Notes: a model not told the origin generated them from the sequence alone. A stretch of DNA of 64,000 bases from Falciphora oryzae (GCA_000733355.1 JNVV01000027.1:392940-456939); one strand, 5' to 3'; positions 33,850 through 45,195 are shown, counted from the stretch's first letter. Numbers and translations: made by a program.

Positions 33850-34391
33850 AGCCCGATGGTGGCGCAAGATCCACTGTTAGGATCGACGGATAGAAGCTTG
33901 GCCTGGCCTAGCCCAGGCCGGTAGTATCTAGACCGGAGCTTGCGTCCTCTGGTTTGGGGTCCGATGCGACGCGGATGCATGAAGGATTTGTCTCGATCTG
34001 GTGTTTTTGGTGGGCTAACGCTGACGTTTTTCTTGGCCCGGCGAGGAGCGGCGTGAGAACGGAGCGCAGGGGCTGGCTTACACGCAGACGCCACCAGGTT
34101 AGCGAATGCTAAAACGCGGCGCGGGCCGGGGCCGGAATCCTCGTGGCGGGAGCTTGCATAAACCATGAACATTAAAGATGGCAGGAAATAGCGATATTAG
34201 TCAACAAATATTGGGCCCCGTCCGTCGGAGGATGGATCAATAATTCGCTGATTGGCGGTTCCGGGGTATTTGTGATGTCTTGGCGGCACCGGCGCGACTG
34301 AGAGTCTTGGAGTCGGACTTCAATCGAGGGACTCCATTCAGAGAAGAACAAGAAAATATTTCACTATTGAAGAGGTAAACTAGATAGAACA
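33850..34391. other. Intergenic region
   Basis: Upstream flank of the spherulin-like gene and 3' flank of the dioxygenase gene. No gene, repeat or RNA recognised. Confidence 0.5.
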
Positions 34392-35672
34392 TCAGATCTC
34401 GACATTTGCAACGCCTGCAGCCACATCAGCCGGCCCGTCAACCTCGTCGTCGAAAAGCAGTCCCAGAGCCTCCCGACGGGTGGGTGCCTTGGGGTCGTTG
34501 AAGGGCTTCTCGGCAAGGGTGGTGACGCGTGTGCCATGGCGCGGGTGGCGACCACTAGAGCTGTTTGTCAGCTTCGATGTATCTTCCAGTAGGTGGTGAG
34601 AGTAAGTAGATATCACTTACGCGTAGTCCCAGCTGGCATTGTGCATGGTGATGCGGTTGTCCCAGATGGCCGACGTCCTGGGCGTCCACTTGAAGCGCAG
34701 CTGGATGTCGACGTTGCTCTCGTAGACGCGGTACAGGTGGTTGAGGATCGCGTCGCTCTCCTCTCTGTCGAAGCCGACCAGGCGGTCCGTCATGGCCCGG
34801 TTCACCCACAGCGCTTTCCAGCCCGTGGCCGGGTGCACGCGCACGATGGGGTGCACGCGCTCGACGTGCTTGGGGCCCGAGGTGGGGTCGTCGCGGTCCA
34901 GGTACGCGTGCGCGGACCGGTAGACGGCCTGCAGCGGGTCGATGAGCTTCCGGAAGGCCGGCGACAGCTTCTCGTAGGCCGCGTATCCGCTCGCCCACAG
35001 CGTGTCGCCGCCCACGGACGGGATGGTGTCGTTGTGCAGGTGCGTCACGCCCGCCGGGTGCAGCTCGTGCACCAGGTCCGTGTGCCAGCGCGACGCGCCT
35101 CCCGGCCGCCGGAAGCTGGTGGGCTGCGGGTTGGTGGCAGCCTGCAGGTCCGGCCACATGGTGTTGACGCCGGGGAGCCCCGGGACGTGGGGCACCTGGG
35201 CGTGGACCTCGATCTCGCCAAAGTGGCGGCCCAGATCGAGCTGGTCCTGCGGGCTGAGGTCCTGGTCGCGGAAGAAGACGACGCTGCGCTCGGCCACCAG
35301 CAGGGCCAGCTCGTCGCGCTGCTGGGGGGTCAGGTCCTTGAGCTGCAGGCCCTCGATCTCGGTGCCGATGTAGGCCGTCAGGTCCGTCACCTTTGTGGCG
35401 GCCCCCAGGAGCGCCTTCTTCTCCTTGTCGGCGCGCAGGCCCGGCTCGACGTGCTCGCGCTCCTTGCTGCGCAGTTTGTAGACGTCCTGCACGTATAGGG
35501 GCGTTGCCGGCCAGTGTGGGTAGCCATTGGACAGGTCGATGCCGGCCTTCTCGAGGCGCTTTCGTGCTCCCTCGGGGAGTGGCAGGTCCTGCTTGGGCTT
35601 GAAGGGTGCTTTGGTGTTGCTCTTGGGGATTACCGGGTCCACGGGCGCATACTCGACTGCCGCGGGAGCCAT
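34392..35672 (-). CDS. TauD/TfdA-type Fe(II)/2-oxoglutarate sulfonate dioxygenase
   Basis: Two exons, 35672-34621 and 34560-34392, total 406 residues. The intron (34561-34620, 60 bp) has GTAAGT, a CTGAC branch and CAG. Without it the frame would stop right after the splice point and lose the catalytic C-terminus. The HxD metal ligands are in ASRWHTDLVHE. The distal His and the Arg that binds 2-oxoglutarate come from exon 2 (RHGTRVT). The family, which includes yeast JLP1, releases sulfite from taurine and other sulfonates, using O2 and 2-oxoglutarate, to supply sulfur. The N-terminal 90 residues are the usual fungal extension. It is divergent from a Dal5-type transporter, which suggests a sulfonate-use pair. 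Substrate is inferred. Confidence 0.92.
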
Positions 35673-36920
35673 TGTGACGTGTTAGGCAGACGGCTGGGAT
35701 AGATGTGCTGGGATAAGGGTCCTGGGACAGGGGTGCTGGTATGGTTTAAAGTACGTGGTGGTGTCAGCCCGTGGCGACCATACCTCAGCTTAAAGCCTGA
35801 TGCTGCTCGGTGAGTGTTTGTTCATGATCAGTGCAGGGCGGCCAAGACTTATAATGATGCTGTCATCAAGGCGACATCGGGCCTGGAGGCCTGTTGGTTG
35901 CGCCGAGTATCCCAACATGATGCCGAGGGCGTCCCGAGGGCGTCGCATCGGCACGACACCGGTCCATGATGAAGAATGGTCCCTGGATCACGCCTTGTCT
36001 TCCCCGCTCTAAGGCGCCTCTTTGAGGCCGCTTACTGGCGGTCATTTCCATGGTCTGCAGCCGTATTAATAAACCATAAATGCCGTGCGGCCCCACTGGG
36101 AGGTTGTCTCGGAGCACGTCAGGACGCACCCCGCACCGCGTTCCATGCGGCGGGATCGCGTCGTTCCCCGCATTTATTTCGTGACCACGCCCAGCACCAA
36201 ACATTCATCATGTCGCCCTGCACTGCAGTCGCTGCAGATGCACGAAATACCCCACCCACGCGCCCCTTTTTAGATGCGTGAGGATCGGTGACGGTATTGA
36301 AAGTCCGCGCCATGGTTGCCTCTTGACTCCTCGGTCGAGCTGGTCGGCGCGTCGTTACAACTGCCGATCACAGCCTGCACACGACTCACCTCCTCGACGC
36401 CCGGGGTCAGCAATGCTGCAGCCCCATCAGCCCCCTCACTTCCCGTCCCCGAGGAAGACCTTATCTCCGGGACGAAGAGCGATGCTGGCCAGCCCTGCTA
36501 TTCTGATCGGCCGTTCGCTCTTCGGTGGGGACCCGGGCGATAGGGCCGGCGGAGCAGCGTAGGACTCGGGCCTGGACGCCATACGTTGGACAAGCACGCC
36601 AGCGATTAGTTTTTTCGACTAGAACCAGGAACGCCATGGCTACCTCCTGTTGAGCAGGGGCCTGCTGCTCCCAGGGTCAGGTAGCAGCTAGTGTTGGGTG
36701 GGAAGAACAAGAGCCATCATGTACCCGAAAAGGGGCTCGGACTCACATAGACTCCCTCATTAACTCTTGTCATCCCATTCTCGAGACGTCGGGAAGACCT
36801 TGAGCCCGCGCACACGGCCCTCAGATTCGACTGCCGGATCCAGAGCTCTGCCCTCCGCTGTACCCGCAGAGTCAACAGAACAGCACCGAGCGCTGCTGAG
36901 ACACCAAGTCCACCGAGACG
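35673..36920. other. Divergent promoter region between dioxygenase and transporter
   Basis: About 1.25 kb with no supported gene. At 35857-35866 lies ATGCTGTCAT, nine of ten matches to the ATGRYRYCAT site of the CYS3/MetR-type sulfur regulator. This fits sulfur control of both genes but could be chance. Confidence 0.4.
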
Positions 36921-38542
36921 ATGGCTCCGGAGCACAAGGCCGCCGACCTCCCGGCAATCCAATCGCTAACAGCTGGCAGCAAAGACGTCGATGTCGGCAG
37001 CACTCACAAGCCCCCCGCCGTATCTTCGTCCAGCTCCGCTGCCTCGTCCGTCAATGGCGTCGTCCAGGCTGAGCCAAAGCGGACGTGGCGCTCCACGTTT
37101 TGGGACACGCTGGACAAGCCGCCCGAGGAGCGCCGGTTCCTCTTCAAGCTCGACGCCGTCATCCTAACAATGGCGAGTCTTGGTTACTTCATCAAGAACC
37201 TGGATCAAGTCAACATTCAGAGCGCCTTTGTGTCAGGGATGAAGGAGGATCTGGGCCTGTACGGGAACGAGCTCAACTACATGGTGACTGCCTGGACTGT
37301 GGGCTACGTTCTTGGAGAAATCCCTAGGTGTGTTCTATCGCCTCCCCTGCCTCTCTCCTGAGTTGGGACTGTTGACAGACGAACAAAACCACTAACTTCT
37401 CGCCTAGCAACATGCTCTTAACACGGATCAGGCCCTCAATCTGGATCCCCACCTGCGAGGTTGTCTGGTCAGTCTTGACGATTTTGCTGGCCAAGTGCAC
37501 CAGCGCGACACAAATCTACGTGCTGCGCTTCTTCATCGGGCTGGCTGAGAGCGCTTTTTACCCGGGGATGCAGTACGTGATCGGGTCGTGGTACCGCAAG
37601 GACGAGCTGGCCAAGCGCAGCTGCATCTTCCACGCTAGCGGCAACATCGGCTCGATGTTCTCGGGGTACCTCATGGCCGGCGCCTACAACCTCAACGGCC
37701 TGACGGGCTTCCACGGGTGGCAGTGGCTCTTCATCATCAACACCATCGTGTCGCTCCCCATCTCCGTCGCCGGCTACTTCTTCTTCCCAGACGTACCCGA
37801 GGTCACGACGGCCTGGTGGCTGACGGCCGACGAGGTCGCCATCGCCAAGAAGCGCATGGCGCTCGAGGGCCGCGCCGAGCGGGCCCCCTACACAAAGGCC
37901 AAGTTCCGCAAGATCTTCTCATCGTGGCACATCTACCTGCTCCCGCTGCTCTACATCCTCTTCAACAACGGCGTCGGCTTCGGCGGCCAGCCCGCCTTTG
38001 CGCTCTGGCTCAAGTCTGAGGGCTACAACATCGCGGCCGTCAACTCGTTCCCGACCATCGCATCTGCCCTCGCCGTCGTCTTCACGCTTATCTACGCCTG
38101 GACGTCGGACTCGCTGTTCCGCGGCGCAAGGTGGCCGGCCATGGTGTTTGCGGGCTGCTTCAACATTACGACCTTCACCTCGCTGGCGGTCTGGAATATC
38201 CCGACGGGGTGGAAGTGGTTCTGCTACCTGTTTGCCAACATTTCGAGCGGCATCTCGGGCCTGACTATGTCGTGGGCGCACGAGATCTGCAGCGACGACA
38301 ACGAGGAGCGCGCACTCGTCATCGCCACCATGAACGAGATGGCCTACGTGGTCCAGGCGTGGCTGCCCCTGCTCATCTGGCAGCAGACGGACCAGCCGCG
38401 GTACCAGAAGGGCTTCATTACTATGGTGTTTATTGCAGCGGGCCTCATCGCCACGGCCCTGACCATCCGCCATCTGCACCACAAGGAGCAAGCTGCCAAG
38501 GCGAGGGCGAGGGCACAGGAGGCGCAGGGGACGGATGCATAG
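36921..38542 (+). CDS. MFS anion transporter, Dal5/SOA1-like (candidate sulfonate permease)
   Basis: Exons 36921-37327 and 37408-38542, 513 residues. The 80-bp intron has GTGTGT, CTAAC and TAG. The N-terminus of about 75 residues is Ser-rich and cytosolic. Then come 12 expected membrane segments, beginning AVILTMASLGYFIKNLDQVN, a start typical of the allantoate permease (Dal5) family, and including FFIGLAESAFYPG. The C-terminus is a short Lys/Arg/Ala-rich tail. The family brings in anions such as allantoate, pantothenate, nicotinate and, in yeast Soa1, sulfonates. Divergence from a sulfonate dioxygenase points to sulfonates. This substrate call rests on gene context only. Confidence 0.88.
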
Positions 38543-39250
38543 AGTTGTTAGCCTGATATAACCAGTTGAGTGTAATAGGTTCCGCGGGGAGAAGGGACAT
38601 TGTGTTGTGAATAGCAAACAAGATAACATGTATATGCGATGACGTCTTGGACAGCGGGATAAGAACTGCTGTTACACGGTCTAAAATGGAAGTTGCGTAA
38701 GTTATGGAGAATGAAAATGGCTGTGCCCCCTGAAACAACGTTGGTTGGACGGCAGCACACGCTGAACTCGCGATCCAGTCTGATTGATAAGAGTTGAAAT
38801 CCCACGCCCGGGAAATCTCAGGCATCCATCAATGAATACTTCGCGCCATGTTGTCTTGCAAACGCCGAATGCACACCGCTGGAGCTGCTCCCGGCGTTGG
38901 CAGGCCATCCCCCAATGACTCGGCGCGGCCATGACGTTGGTCGGTGGCGTCATCGCGTCTCCAAATTGGTTGCCATCCAATATTGAGGGTGCTGACATCC
39001 ATGCTACCACCTTCTCTGTTGTAATGGTGGTTGGTCTGGTCGCGAGCCCGGCCCAGACCCGGGTAGGATTGGCAATCCTATAAGTCCTATAGGCAGGATA
39101 AAAGGCAATTTTCCGAGGCTAAGCAGATACAGCACGGGTGTCACATGGAAACGCCTTGTTAGTCCGAAAGTGTGCGGCCCTTTTTTGAGTTAGCCACCAT
39201 ATCCTCTCACCCACCCATCCCGCGCTGGCTTGGTCTCGTGGGACAGAATC
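38543..39250. other. Intergenic region
   Basis: 3' flank of the transporter and promoter side of the monooxygenase. No gene, repeat or RNA recognised. Confidence 0.5.
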
Positions 39251-40954
39251 ATGGGCAACTACTTTGGTAAAACAAAGGAGGATGATAAAGCGGCCAAAGA
39301 CGATAAACACACGCCAGAAGGTGGCAACAGCAACAAAGCCGACAAAAAGCCGGTACGCCGCCGCCGCCAAGTGCACGGCGTCGCGGTCATCGGCGCGGGC
39401 TACAGCGGCGTGGTGACGGCGGCGCACCTATCGCGGTACGGCTTCTCCGTGCGCGTGTTCGAGCGGTCCTCGGACGTCGGCGGCGTCTGGCGCTTCGACC
39501 CGCGCGTCCCGCCCGACCCGCCGTACCCCAACGAGAGGCCGCAGACGCCCTTCTCGGATCAGCAGCCATTATCATCATCATCGTCGTCGTCAGCCCCGGG
39601 ACCAGCAGCAGAAGCAGCGCAGATCGCGCACGCGCCGCCGGGCCCTTGCTACGCCGGGCTGAAGAACAACGTGCCGACGACGCTGATGCGGAGCACCATT
39701 GTCCCCTGGCCGGCTGGGACGGAAGAGTCCGTCACGCACGACGATGTGGAGGCGTACATCCGCTCCATTGTCGACGCGGCTGGCATCCGGCCGCTGATAT
39801 CGTTCGACACCAACGTGCTGCATATAAACAAAGCGCCCGACGCCAAGAAGTGGACCGTCCGCACCAGAACGCTACAGCGGGCGGCAGAGACAGAGGCAGC
39901 AGTCAGCTTCGAGGAGCGCGAGTGGGCTTTCGACGCGGTCGTCTGCGCCTCGGGCCACTACCAAGTTCCCCGCGTGCCCGACATCCCGGGCCTCGCGGCG
40001 TGGAAGGCGCGCTTCCCGGGCCGCGTGGGCCACTCCAAGAGCTACCGCGACGCGGCGCGGGTCGGGTTCGAGGGCAGGAATGTTTTGCTCATCGGCGCGG
40101 CCGTGTCGTCGCTCGACATTTTGAAGGAGGCGGCTGGGGTTGCTGCAAGAGTGTACCAGTCCTCGCGCGGCGGGCTGTTCGACATACCCGCCGCGATGCT
40201 GCCGACGGATTTCGGGAACGTCGAGCGCGTGGCGGGGATTAGCCGGTTCGAGCTGCTGGCGGATGGAGAGGAGGCAGGCGGCGAGCTGGGAGAGCAGGAC
40301 CCGATCCCCGGCGGCGTCGTGCACCTGGCGGACGGAAGGGTGTTGACCGACGTGGCGCAGGTGGTCGTGGCGACGGGCTACGTGACGTCGTATCCCTACC
40401 TAGGCCCGCGGCTGCAGCGGCCGGGGCTGGCGCTGGCCGAGGCGCGGCGCGCGCGCGACCGCGACGTCGTGGTGGCCGCGGACGGAGTCGTCAACCACAA
40501 CCTGCACAAGGACATGTTCTACATCCCGGACCCGACGCTGGCGTTTGTGGGCGTCCCGTACTACAACTCGACGTTTTCTTTCTTCGACACGCAGGCGCAG
40601 GTCGTGGCGCGCGTGTTCGCGGGCGAGGCGAGGCTGCCCTCGCGCGGGGAGATGGAGGCAGAGTTTGACGCGAGGTGGAGGGTCAAGAGGAAGAAGGGGG
40701 TGCAGGCCGGGGATAAGGGGGAGGAAAAGGAAGAGGTGGAGGACCCGGAGGCGGCGGTCCTGTGGGGGAAAAAATTCCACAGCCTGCTGGGGTTGGATGA
40801 GGCGTTTACGGATGAGCTGTTGGCCTGGGTCAACCCGCAAGTGGAGGCGGCCGATGGCACACCCATTACCGGGCCGGATGAGGCGTGGCGCGCTCGGTAC
40901 AACCAGATGTTGAAGGAGCGTGCCTGGAGGTGGAAGGCGGAAGATGAGGACTGA
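39251..40954 (+). CDS. Flavin-containing monooxygenase (FMO/BVMO-like)
   Basis: 567 residues, no intron. ATG 39251 is the first Met; the frame is open 21 bases upstream only from TTG codons. After a charged N-terminus of about 40 residues comes the FAD-binding fold (VIGAGYSGVV), an FMO-type signature (FPGRVGHSKSY, close to FxGxxxHxxxY), a second nucleotide-binding turn that is altered (LLIGAAVSS rather than GxGxSG), and the ATG-type motif VVVATGYVTSYPYL. A Ser-rich insertion lies near residues 108-118 and a Lys/Glu-rich insertion near residues 483-505. The family adds one oxygen atom to N, S or C atoms of small molecules using NADPH. Substrate is unknown. It is not clearly part of the sulfonate pair, although S-oxidation is conceivable. 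Confidence 0.88.
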   Translation: MGNYFGKTKEDDKAAKDDKHTPEGGNSNKADKKPVRRRRQVHGVAVIGAGYSGVVTAAHLSRYGFSVRVFERSSDVGGVWRFDPRVPPDPPYPNERPQTPFSDQQPLSSSSSSSAPGPAAEAAQIAHAPPGPCYAGLKNNVPTTLMRSTIVPWPAGTEESVTHDDVEAYIRSIVDAAGIRPLISFDTNVLHINKAPDAKKWTVRTRTLQRAAETEAAVSFEEREWAFDAVVCASGHYQVPRVPDIPGLAAWKARFPGRVGHSKSYRDAARVGFEGRNVLLIGAAVSSLDILKEAAGVAARVYQSSRGGLFDIPAAMLPTDFGNVERVAGISRFELLADGEEAGGELGEQDPIPGGVVHLADGRVLTDVAQVVVATGYVTSYPYLGPRLQRPGLALAEARRARDRDVVVAADGVVNHNLHKDMFYIPDPTLAFVGVPYYNSTFSFFDTQAQVVARVFAGEARLPSRGEMEAEFDARWRVKRKKGVQAGDKGEEKEEVEDPEAAVLWGKKFHSLLGLDEAFTDELLAWVNPQVEAADGTPITGPDEAWRARYNQMLKERAWRWKAEDED

Positions 40955-41084
40955 GGGATGCCGTGGCGGTCAGCTAGGCACCCATCACGATACGAGCTTG
41001 CATGGTCGGAGTCACGGCACGAAAGAGGTAATGAGGAATGGTATCATTTATTGCGCTGAAACTACAAGATCACAATCAAGCCCC

Positions 41085-42383
41085 TTAGATGGTCAGAGAC
41101 ATGGCCGCCGGGTCCGGCTGGCTGCCGGGCTTGGAGACGCCACCCTGGGCCAGGGCGATCTCGCCGGCAGCGTCGTCGGCGGCAAAGTAGGCGGCGGCGC
41201 TGAAGGCGGCGCCCATCATGCAGCCGCCCGTGTCGACGCGGAGGGTGCACAGGCCCGGCTGGGCCTCGGGCAGGGCGTTGGGCCTCGCGTAGTGGCGCAG
41301 CGGCACACTGATGGTGACGCTGTCGTGCCCCTGGCCGGGCAGGGCCGGGAAGGTGAGCTCGAAGGTCTTGTTGAGCGGGATGCTGTCGCAGCTGCCCGGC
41401 CAGGCGGGGCTGCCGTACCGGTCCTTGACCAGGCCCATGGCCTTGTAGAACTCGGCCGACACGACGGGCAGGTCGTCGGTCGTGGTGCCCGAGTCGAGGT
41501 GGCACACGCCCGTGATGAGCTGGCCGCGCTCGACCTGGACGCCGTTGACGGTGACGTTGGGCTGCGCGACAAAGTAGCCGACGCTGGCGCCGAGCCCGTC
41601 GTACTCGAGGACCGGCACCTTGACGAGGGGCCCCTTGAACTTGGACTTTTCGATGCCGCCGAACACGGCGTTGCCCGAGAAGGCGCCGTTCCACTTGGCG
41701 GGCGCCTCGTCGAACCACATACTCTGGACGGGCTTCTTGATGGCGCCGCGCTCCAGCAGGTCCTGGCGCAAGTGCGGGCCCGATGTGTTCCACTGCGGCG
41801 TGCGGTAGAAGGGCGCGGTGCCGAGGATGCCCAGGTCGTAGCCAGGCGTGGCCTTGCCGCAGGTGCCGTCCGAGTTCATGCGCCGGCGCGTCGACATGAA
41901 GTCCTCGACGGCGACGCGCACGTTGTTGATGGTGCTGGTGAGGCCGCTGTCGGCGGTGAAGGTCATGGTGTCGTTGACGCTGATGGAGCCCGTGATGTAT
42001 TTGGTGTAGGAGCCGTAGGCGTAAAAGCTCTTGAAGGGCTCCGGCTTGGACGCGGTAGGGCTGGACCGGTAGTCGTAGATTGGGCTGACGGTGTCGTTGC
42101 AGGGGCCCGGGCACAAAAGGCCAGTGCAGCCCCAGTTGGTGATCGCGCCGGGCCCGAAAACCCAGAAGTTTTCGGAGCCCGTGTCGAAGACGAGCTCGAT
42201 GGACTTGTCGTCGTCCTTGGCCCAGGGCAGCGACATATTGGTGGTGATCTTGAGGTTCCAGCCGAGCGGCATGTGGACGGTGGGGATGGCCGCCGCCGCG
42301 TCGTCGCGTGGCACCGCGCGGGGCGATGCGACGACGGTGGCGGCAAGGGCCGAGGCGGCGATAACGAATGCCTTGGCGGACAT
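41085..42383 (-). CDS. Secreted pepsin-like aspartic protease (A1)
   Basis: 432 residues, no intron, signal peptide MSAKAFVIAASALAATVVAS. Both catalytic motifs are present: DTGSENFW near residue 67 and LDSGTT near residue 295. No long propeptide is seen, so the protease domain starts close to the signal peptide, which is unusual for secreted pepsins. Cys residues in the N-lobe (CTGLLCPGPC) and near the C-terminus suggest disulfides. It is divergent from a sedolisin across 0.9 kb, and tail-to-tail with the monooxygenase (130 bp between stops). A TATA-like TATAAG lies about 140 bp upstream, near 42521. Confidence 0.9.
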   Translation of the reverse strand: MSAKAFVIAASALAATVVASPRAVPRDDAAAAIPTVHMPLGWNLKITTNMSLPWAKDDDKSIELVFDTGSENFWVFGPGAITNWGCTGLLCPGPCNDTVSPIYDYRSSPTASKPEPFKSFYAYGSYTKYITGSISVNDTMTFTADSGLTSTINNVRVAVEDFMSTRRRMNSDGTCGKATPGYDLGILGTAPFYRTPQWNTSGPHLRQDLLERGAIKKPVQSMWFDEAPAKWNGAFSGNAVFGGIEKSKFKGPLVKVPVLEYDGLGASVGYFVAQPNVTVNGVQVERGQLITGVCHLDSGTTTDDLPVVSAEFYKAMGLVKDRYGSPAWPGSCDSIPLNKTFELTFPALPGQGHDSVTISVPLRHYARPNALPEAQPGLCTLRVDTGGCMMGAAFSAAAYFAADDAAGEIALAQGGVSKPGSQPDPAAMSLTI

Positions 42384-43287
42384 TATTACGGATGTATATA
42401 ATTATCGACAGTTATTAGGAGGGACGCGGCCGCAGACAGAGCGAGTGACTGGAGGTGGGTGGGGTGCCTCTGGACTCTCCATTCCGACAGCTTGGCTCAG
42501 GGCGAGGCGCAACCCGTCACTTATACCTCCTCCTCTCGACCACGATATCATGGAAAAGGGGCGGATACGAAGTGTCTCCGGACTCCAGGGCACGAAACCG
42601 TCTAGCCCAACCTCCCTCCCTAATCCGGACCTGCACGACGGTTCGTGGAGTTTCTCCCGCCGACTCCAGGCAAAAAGAGATTGACGAACCAAGCAAAGCT
42701 CGTGTTTGTGGGGATGAGGATCCTCTGCGGCAAAAGAAAAAGGAGACGCTAAAAAGGGCTGTTGGAGAAGCTTGTCTTCCAAGGATAAGCCCCGACATCG
42801 AGTGGGGTTGGGCCGACGGGCAGGGGTCATAACGCATGACGGACAGGGCATCGCGGCCCCCTGGCTCCTCAATCGCAACCGTTGCGTGGTGTCAATTGGT
42901 CAAACACGAGATGATCTTCGATATGCACATGGGGCGGTGGATCTGCTCGCCCAACACGGGACGGAAGAAGCCAATACAGCGTGACGCTGGGGTCAACACG
43001 AAGAGAAAGGAGGAGAGTAAAGTCACGATATTGGCGTCGGGCACCGACCGTACCTTGCTTTCCCACACGATGACGTGAAGTAGCGGTCGGGACGGCAATG
43101 CATGCCGAGCAGCTCCGCCTGGCAATTTCGGCCGGTGGGCAGTCATGATGCGCCCCTTTTGGAGATCCGAGGAGACAAGCTCAAAACCCCCTGGGATCCC
43201 GCCTCTCGGCTTTCTTGGCCTGCTTTCTTCTCCAGGTGCCTGTGCAGCCATCCTCACACACGGACAACCGCCAATCCCGCCAACACC
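42384..43287. other. Shared promoter region of two secreted acid proteases
   Basis: 904 bp between divergent ATGs. Several open frames cross it, but none has supporting features. The divergent arrangement may allow joint regulation. Confidence 0.45.
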
Positions 43288-45195
43288 ATGAGGGTCCTCC
43301 TTTCCACCGCAGCCGTGAGCGGCCTCCTCCTGGGCGCCGCAGCGGTCCCTACCACTGGCAGCAACCCAGCCGCTGATGCAGTGGTGCACGAGAGGGCTAA
43401 GGACGGCACGCTCTCGAGGTGGCGCCGCGTCGGACACGCTCCCGAGTCGACGCCGCTGCACCTCTCGGTGGTGCTGAAGCAACCCGGCATGGCCGAGCTG
43501 CGGCGCCGCGTCGACGCCATCAGCGACCCGGCGCACCCGGACTACGGCATGCACCTGTCGCGCGACCAGGTGGCCGCGTTCCGGAGCCCCGGCGACGAGG
43601 CTGTCGCGGCCGTTTCCGAGTGGCTGAAGAGCAGCGGCGTCGACGACCTGGCCAGCAGCGGCAGCGGCGCCAGCAGCAAGGTCCGCTTTAACACCACCGT
43701 CGGCACCGCCAACCGCCTGCTGGGCTGCAAGCTCTCCACCTACAAGGATGCCGAGACGGGGAGGCAGGTCGTGCGTGCCGAGGAGTACAGTCTTCCTCGG
43801 CGCTTCAGCGACGTTGTCGACTTCGTCTACCCCGTGACGCAGTTCATCAACGCCCCGAAGCAGTCCGAGGTTGTCGAGATGGCGCCGTCGCCGGAGCTCA
43901 AGAAGCGACAGTGGACCAGTAAGCCGAGACTCTGCACCTTGACACTGCCCGCGTTACCCTTCCATTGCATCACGTCCAAGGCATTCCTCTAACACGCTTG
44001 TGCAGTCCCCGACCGATGCGGTGACTACATCACGCCACAGTGCATCGTCGACATCTACAACATCACCTACTTTGTGCCCGAGGGCCCGTCTCCTGTCGAG
44101 TTCGCCGTCGCCGGCTTCCTCGAGGAGTACCCCAAGCAGGACGCGCTCAACACCTTCCTATCCCAGTACAGCCCCCGCAGGAACGAGACGGGCTACTCGC
44201 CCAACTACCCCATCAACATGGAGCGCGTCAACGGCGAGCCGCTCAAGGGCCCGACCAGCGGCGTCGAGGCCCAGCTGGACGTGCAGTACACCATGCCCTT
44301 CGTGCAGCCCATGAACTTCACCTACATCTCGACCGCCGGCCGCGGGCCCGACCTGTCGGGCCCCAACCGCACCGCCGTGCCGGACCTGCAGAGCGGCCAC
44401 GAGCCCTGGGTCGAGTTCCTCGAGCACCTGCTCGCGCGTCCCACGGTCCCGCAGGTCGTCTCCATCTCGTACACGGACGACGAGCAGACCATCCCCGAGG
44501 CCTACGCGCACCACGTGTGCGACCTCTTCATGCAGGTCGCGGCGCGCGGCGTGTCCGTCCTCGTGGCCAGCGGCGACGGCGGCGCGGCCGGCATCAACTC
44601 GCCCTGCAAGGCCAACGACGGCAGCGGCAAGCGCAAGTTCCTGGCCACCTTCCCCGTCGACTGCCCCTACGTCACCGCCGTCGGCGCCACCAGCCTGTAC
44701 TCGGACCCGGGCCCGGCCGCCTTCAGCTCGGGCGGCTTCAGCGAGTACTTTGAGAGGCCCGCCTGGCAGGACCGCCAAGTCAAGTCGTACCTCGACCGCA
44801 TCGGCGACGCCCACAAGGGCTGGTACGCGCCCGGCGGTCGCGGGTACCCGGACCTGTCAGCCACGGGCTCGCGCTTCCTGATGGCGGCGCCCAACGGCGC
44901 CCCGCGCCCCTGGACGCAAAAGGGCACCAGCGCCAGCACGCCCGTGGTGGCGTCCATGATCGCCCTCATCAACGACAAGCGCATGCGGGCGGGCAAGCCG
45001 GCCCTGGGCTTCCTGAACCCGCTGCTCTACTCGGACGGGCTCAAGGAGGCGTTTTACGACATCACGCGCTTCTCCAGCGGCAGCTGCAGCGACGCCGACT
45101 ACGTGGAGCCCGGCTGGGATGCGCTCCCGGGTTGGGACCCGGCGACGGGCATGGGGACGCCCAACTTTGTCAAGCTGATTGAGCTGCTTGGCTGA
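43288..45195 (+). CDS. Sedolisin, S53 acid serine peptidase (tripeptidyl-peptidase type)
   Basis: Exons 43288-43918 and 44006-45195, 606 residues. The intron (87 bp) has GTAAGC, CTAAC and CAG. ATG 43288 opens a signal peptide (MRVLLSTAAVSGLLLGAAA); the frame is open upstream, but this is the sensible start. The S53 propeptide covers about residues 35-190 and ends near a KKRQ site, a likely Kex2-type maturation point. Catalytic residues: Glu and Asp in GVEAQLDVQY, oxyanion Asp in VASGDGG, Ser in KGTSASTPV. The C-terminus has the calcium-site region (FYDITRF, then GWDPATGMGTPNF). It acts outside the cell at acid pH, removing tripeptides or cutting internally. The family also occurs in lysosomes of animals. 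Confidence 0.93.

Noticed and set aside
34593..35498. 301-residue open frame opposite the dioxygenase
   Set aside because: Antisense shadow in GC-rich coding DNA; the minus strand has the metal ligands and a well-supported intron.
34392..42383. Secondary metabolite cluster (dioxygenase, transporter, monooxygenase)
   Set aside because: No backbone enzyme (PKS, NRPS, terpene synthase, DMATS) or cluster regulator is present; the sulfonate pair explains two of the genes.
40920..42401. 493-residue open frame opposite the aspartic protease
   Set aside because: GC-rich shadow of the protease gene: Val/Gly/Arg-rich, with no motifs. The minus-strand frame has a signal peptide and both catalytic Asp motifs.
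44040..44753. Long Arg/Pro-rich frames over the sedolisin gene on both strands
   Set aside because: Out-of-frame readings of the S53 domain. The accepted frame has the catalytic residues.
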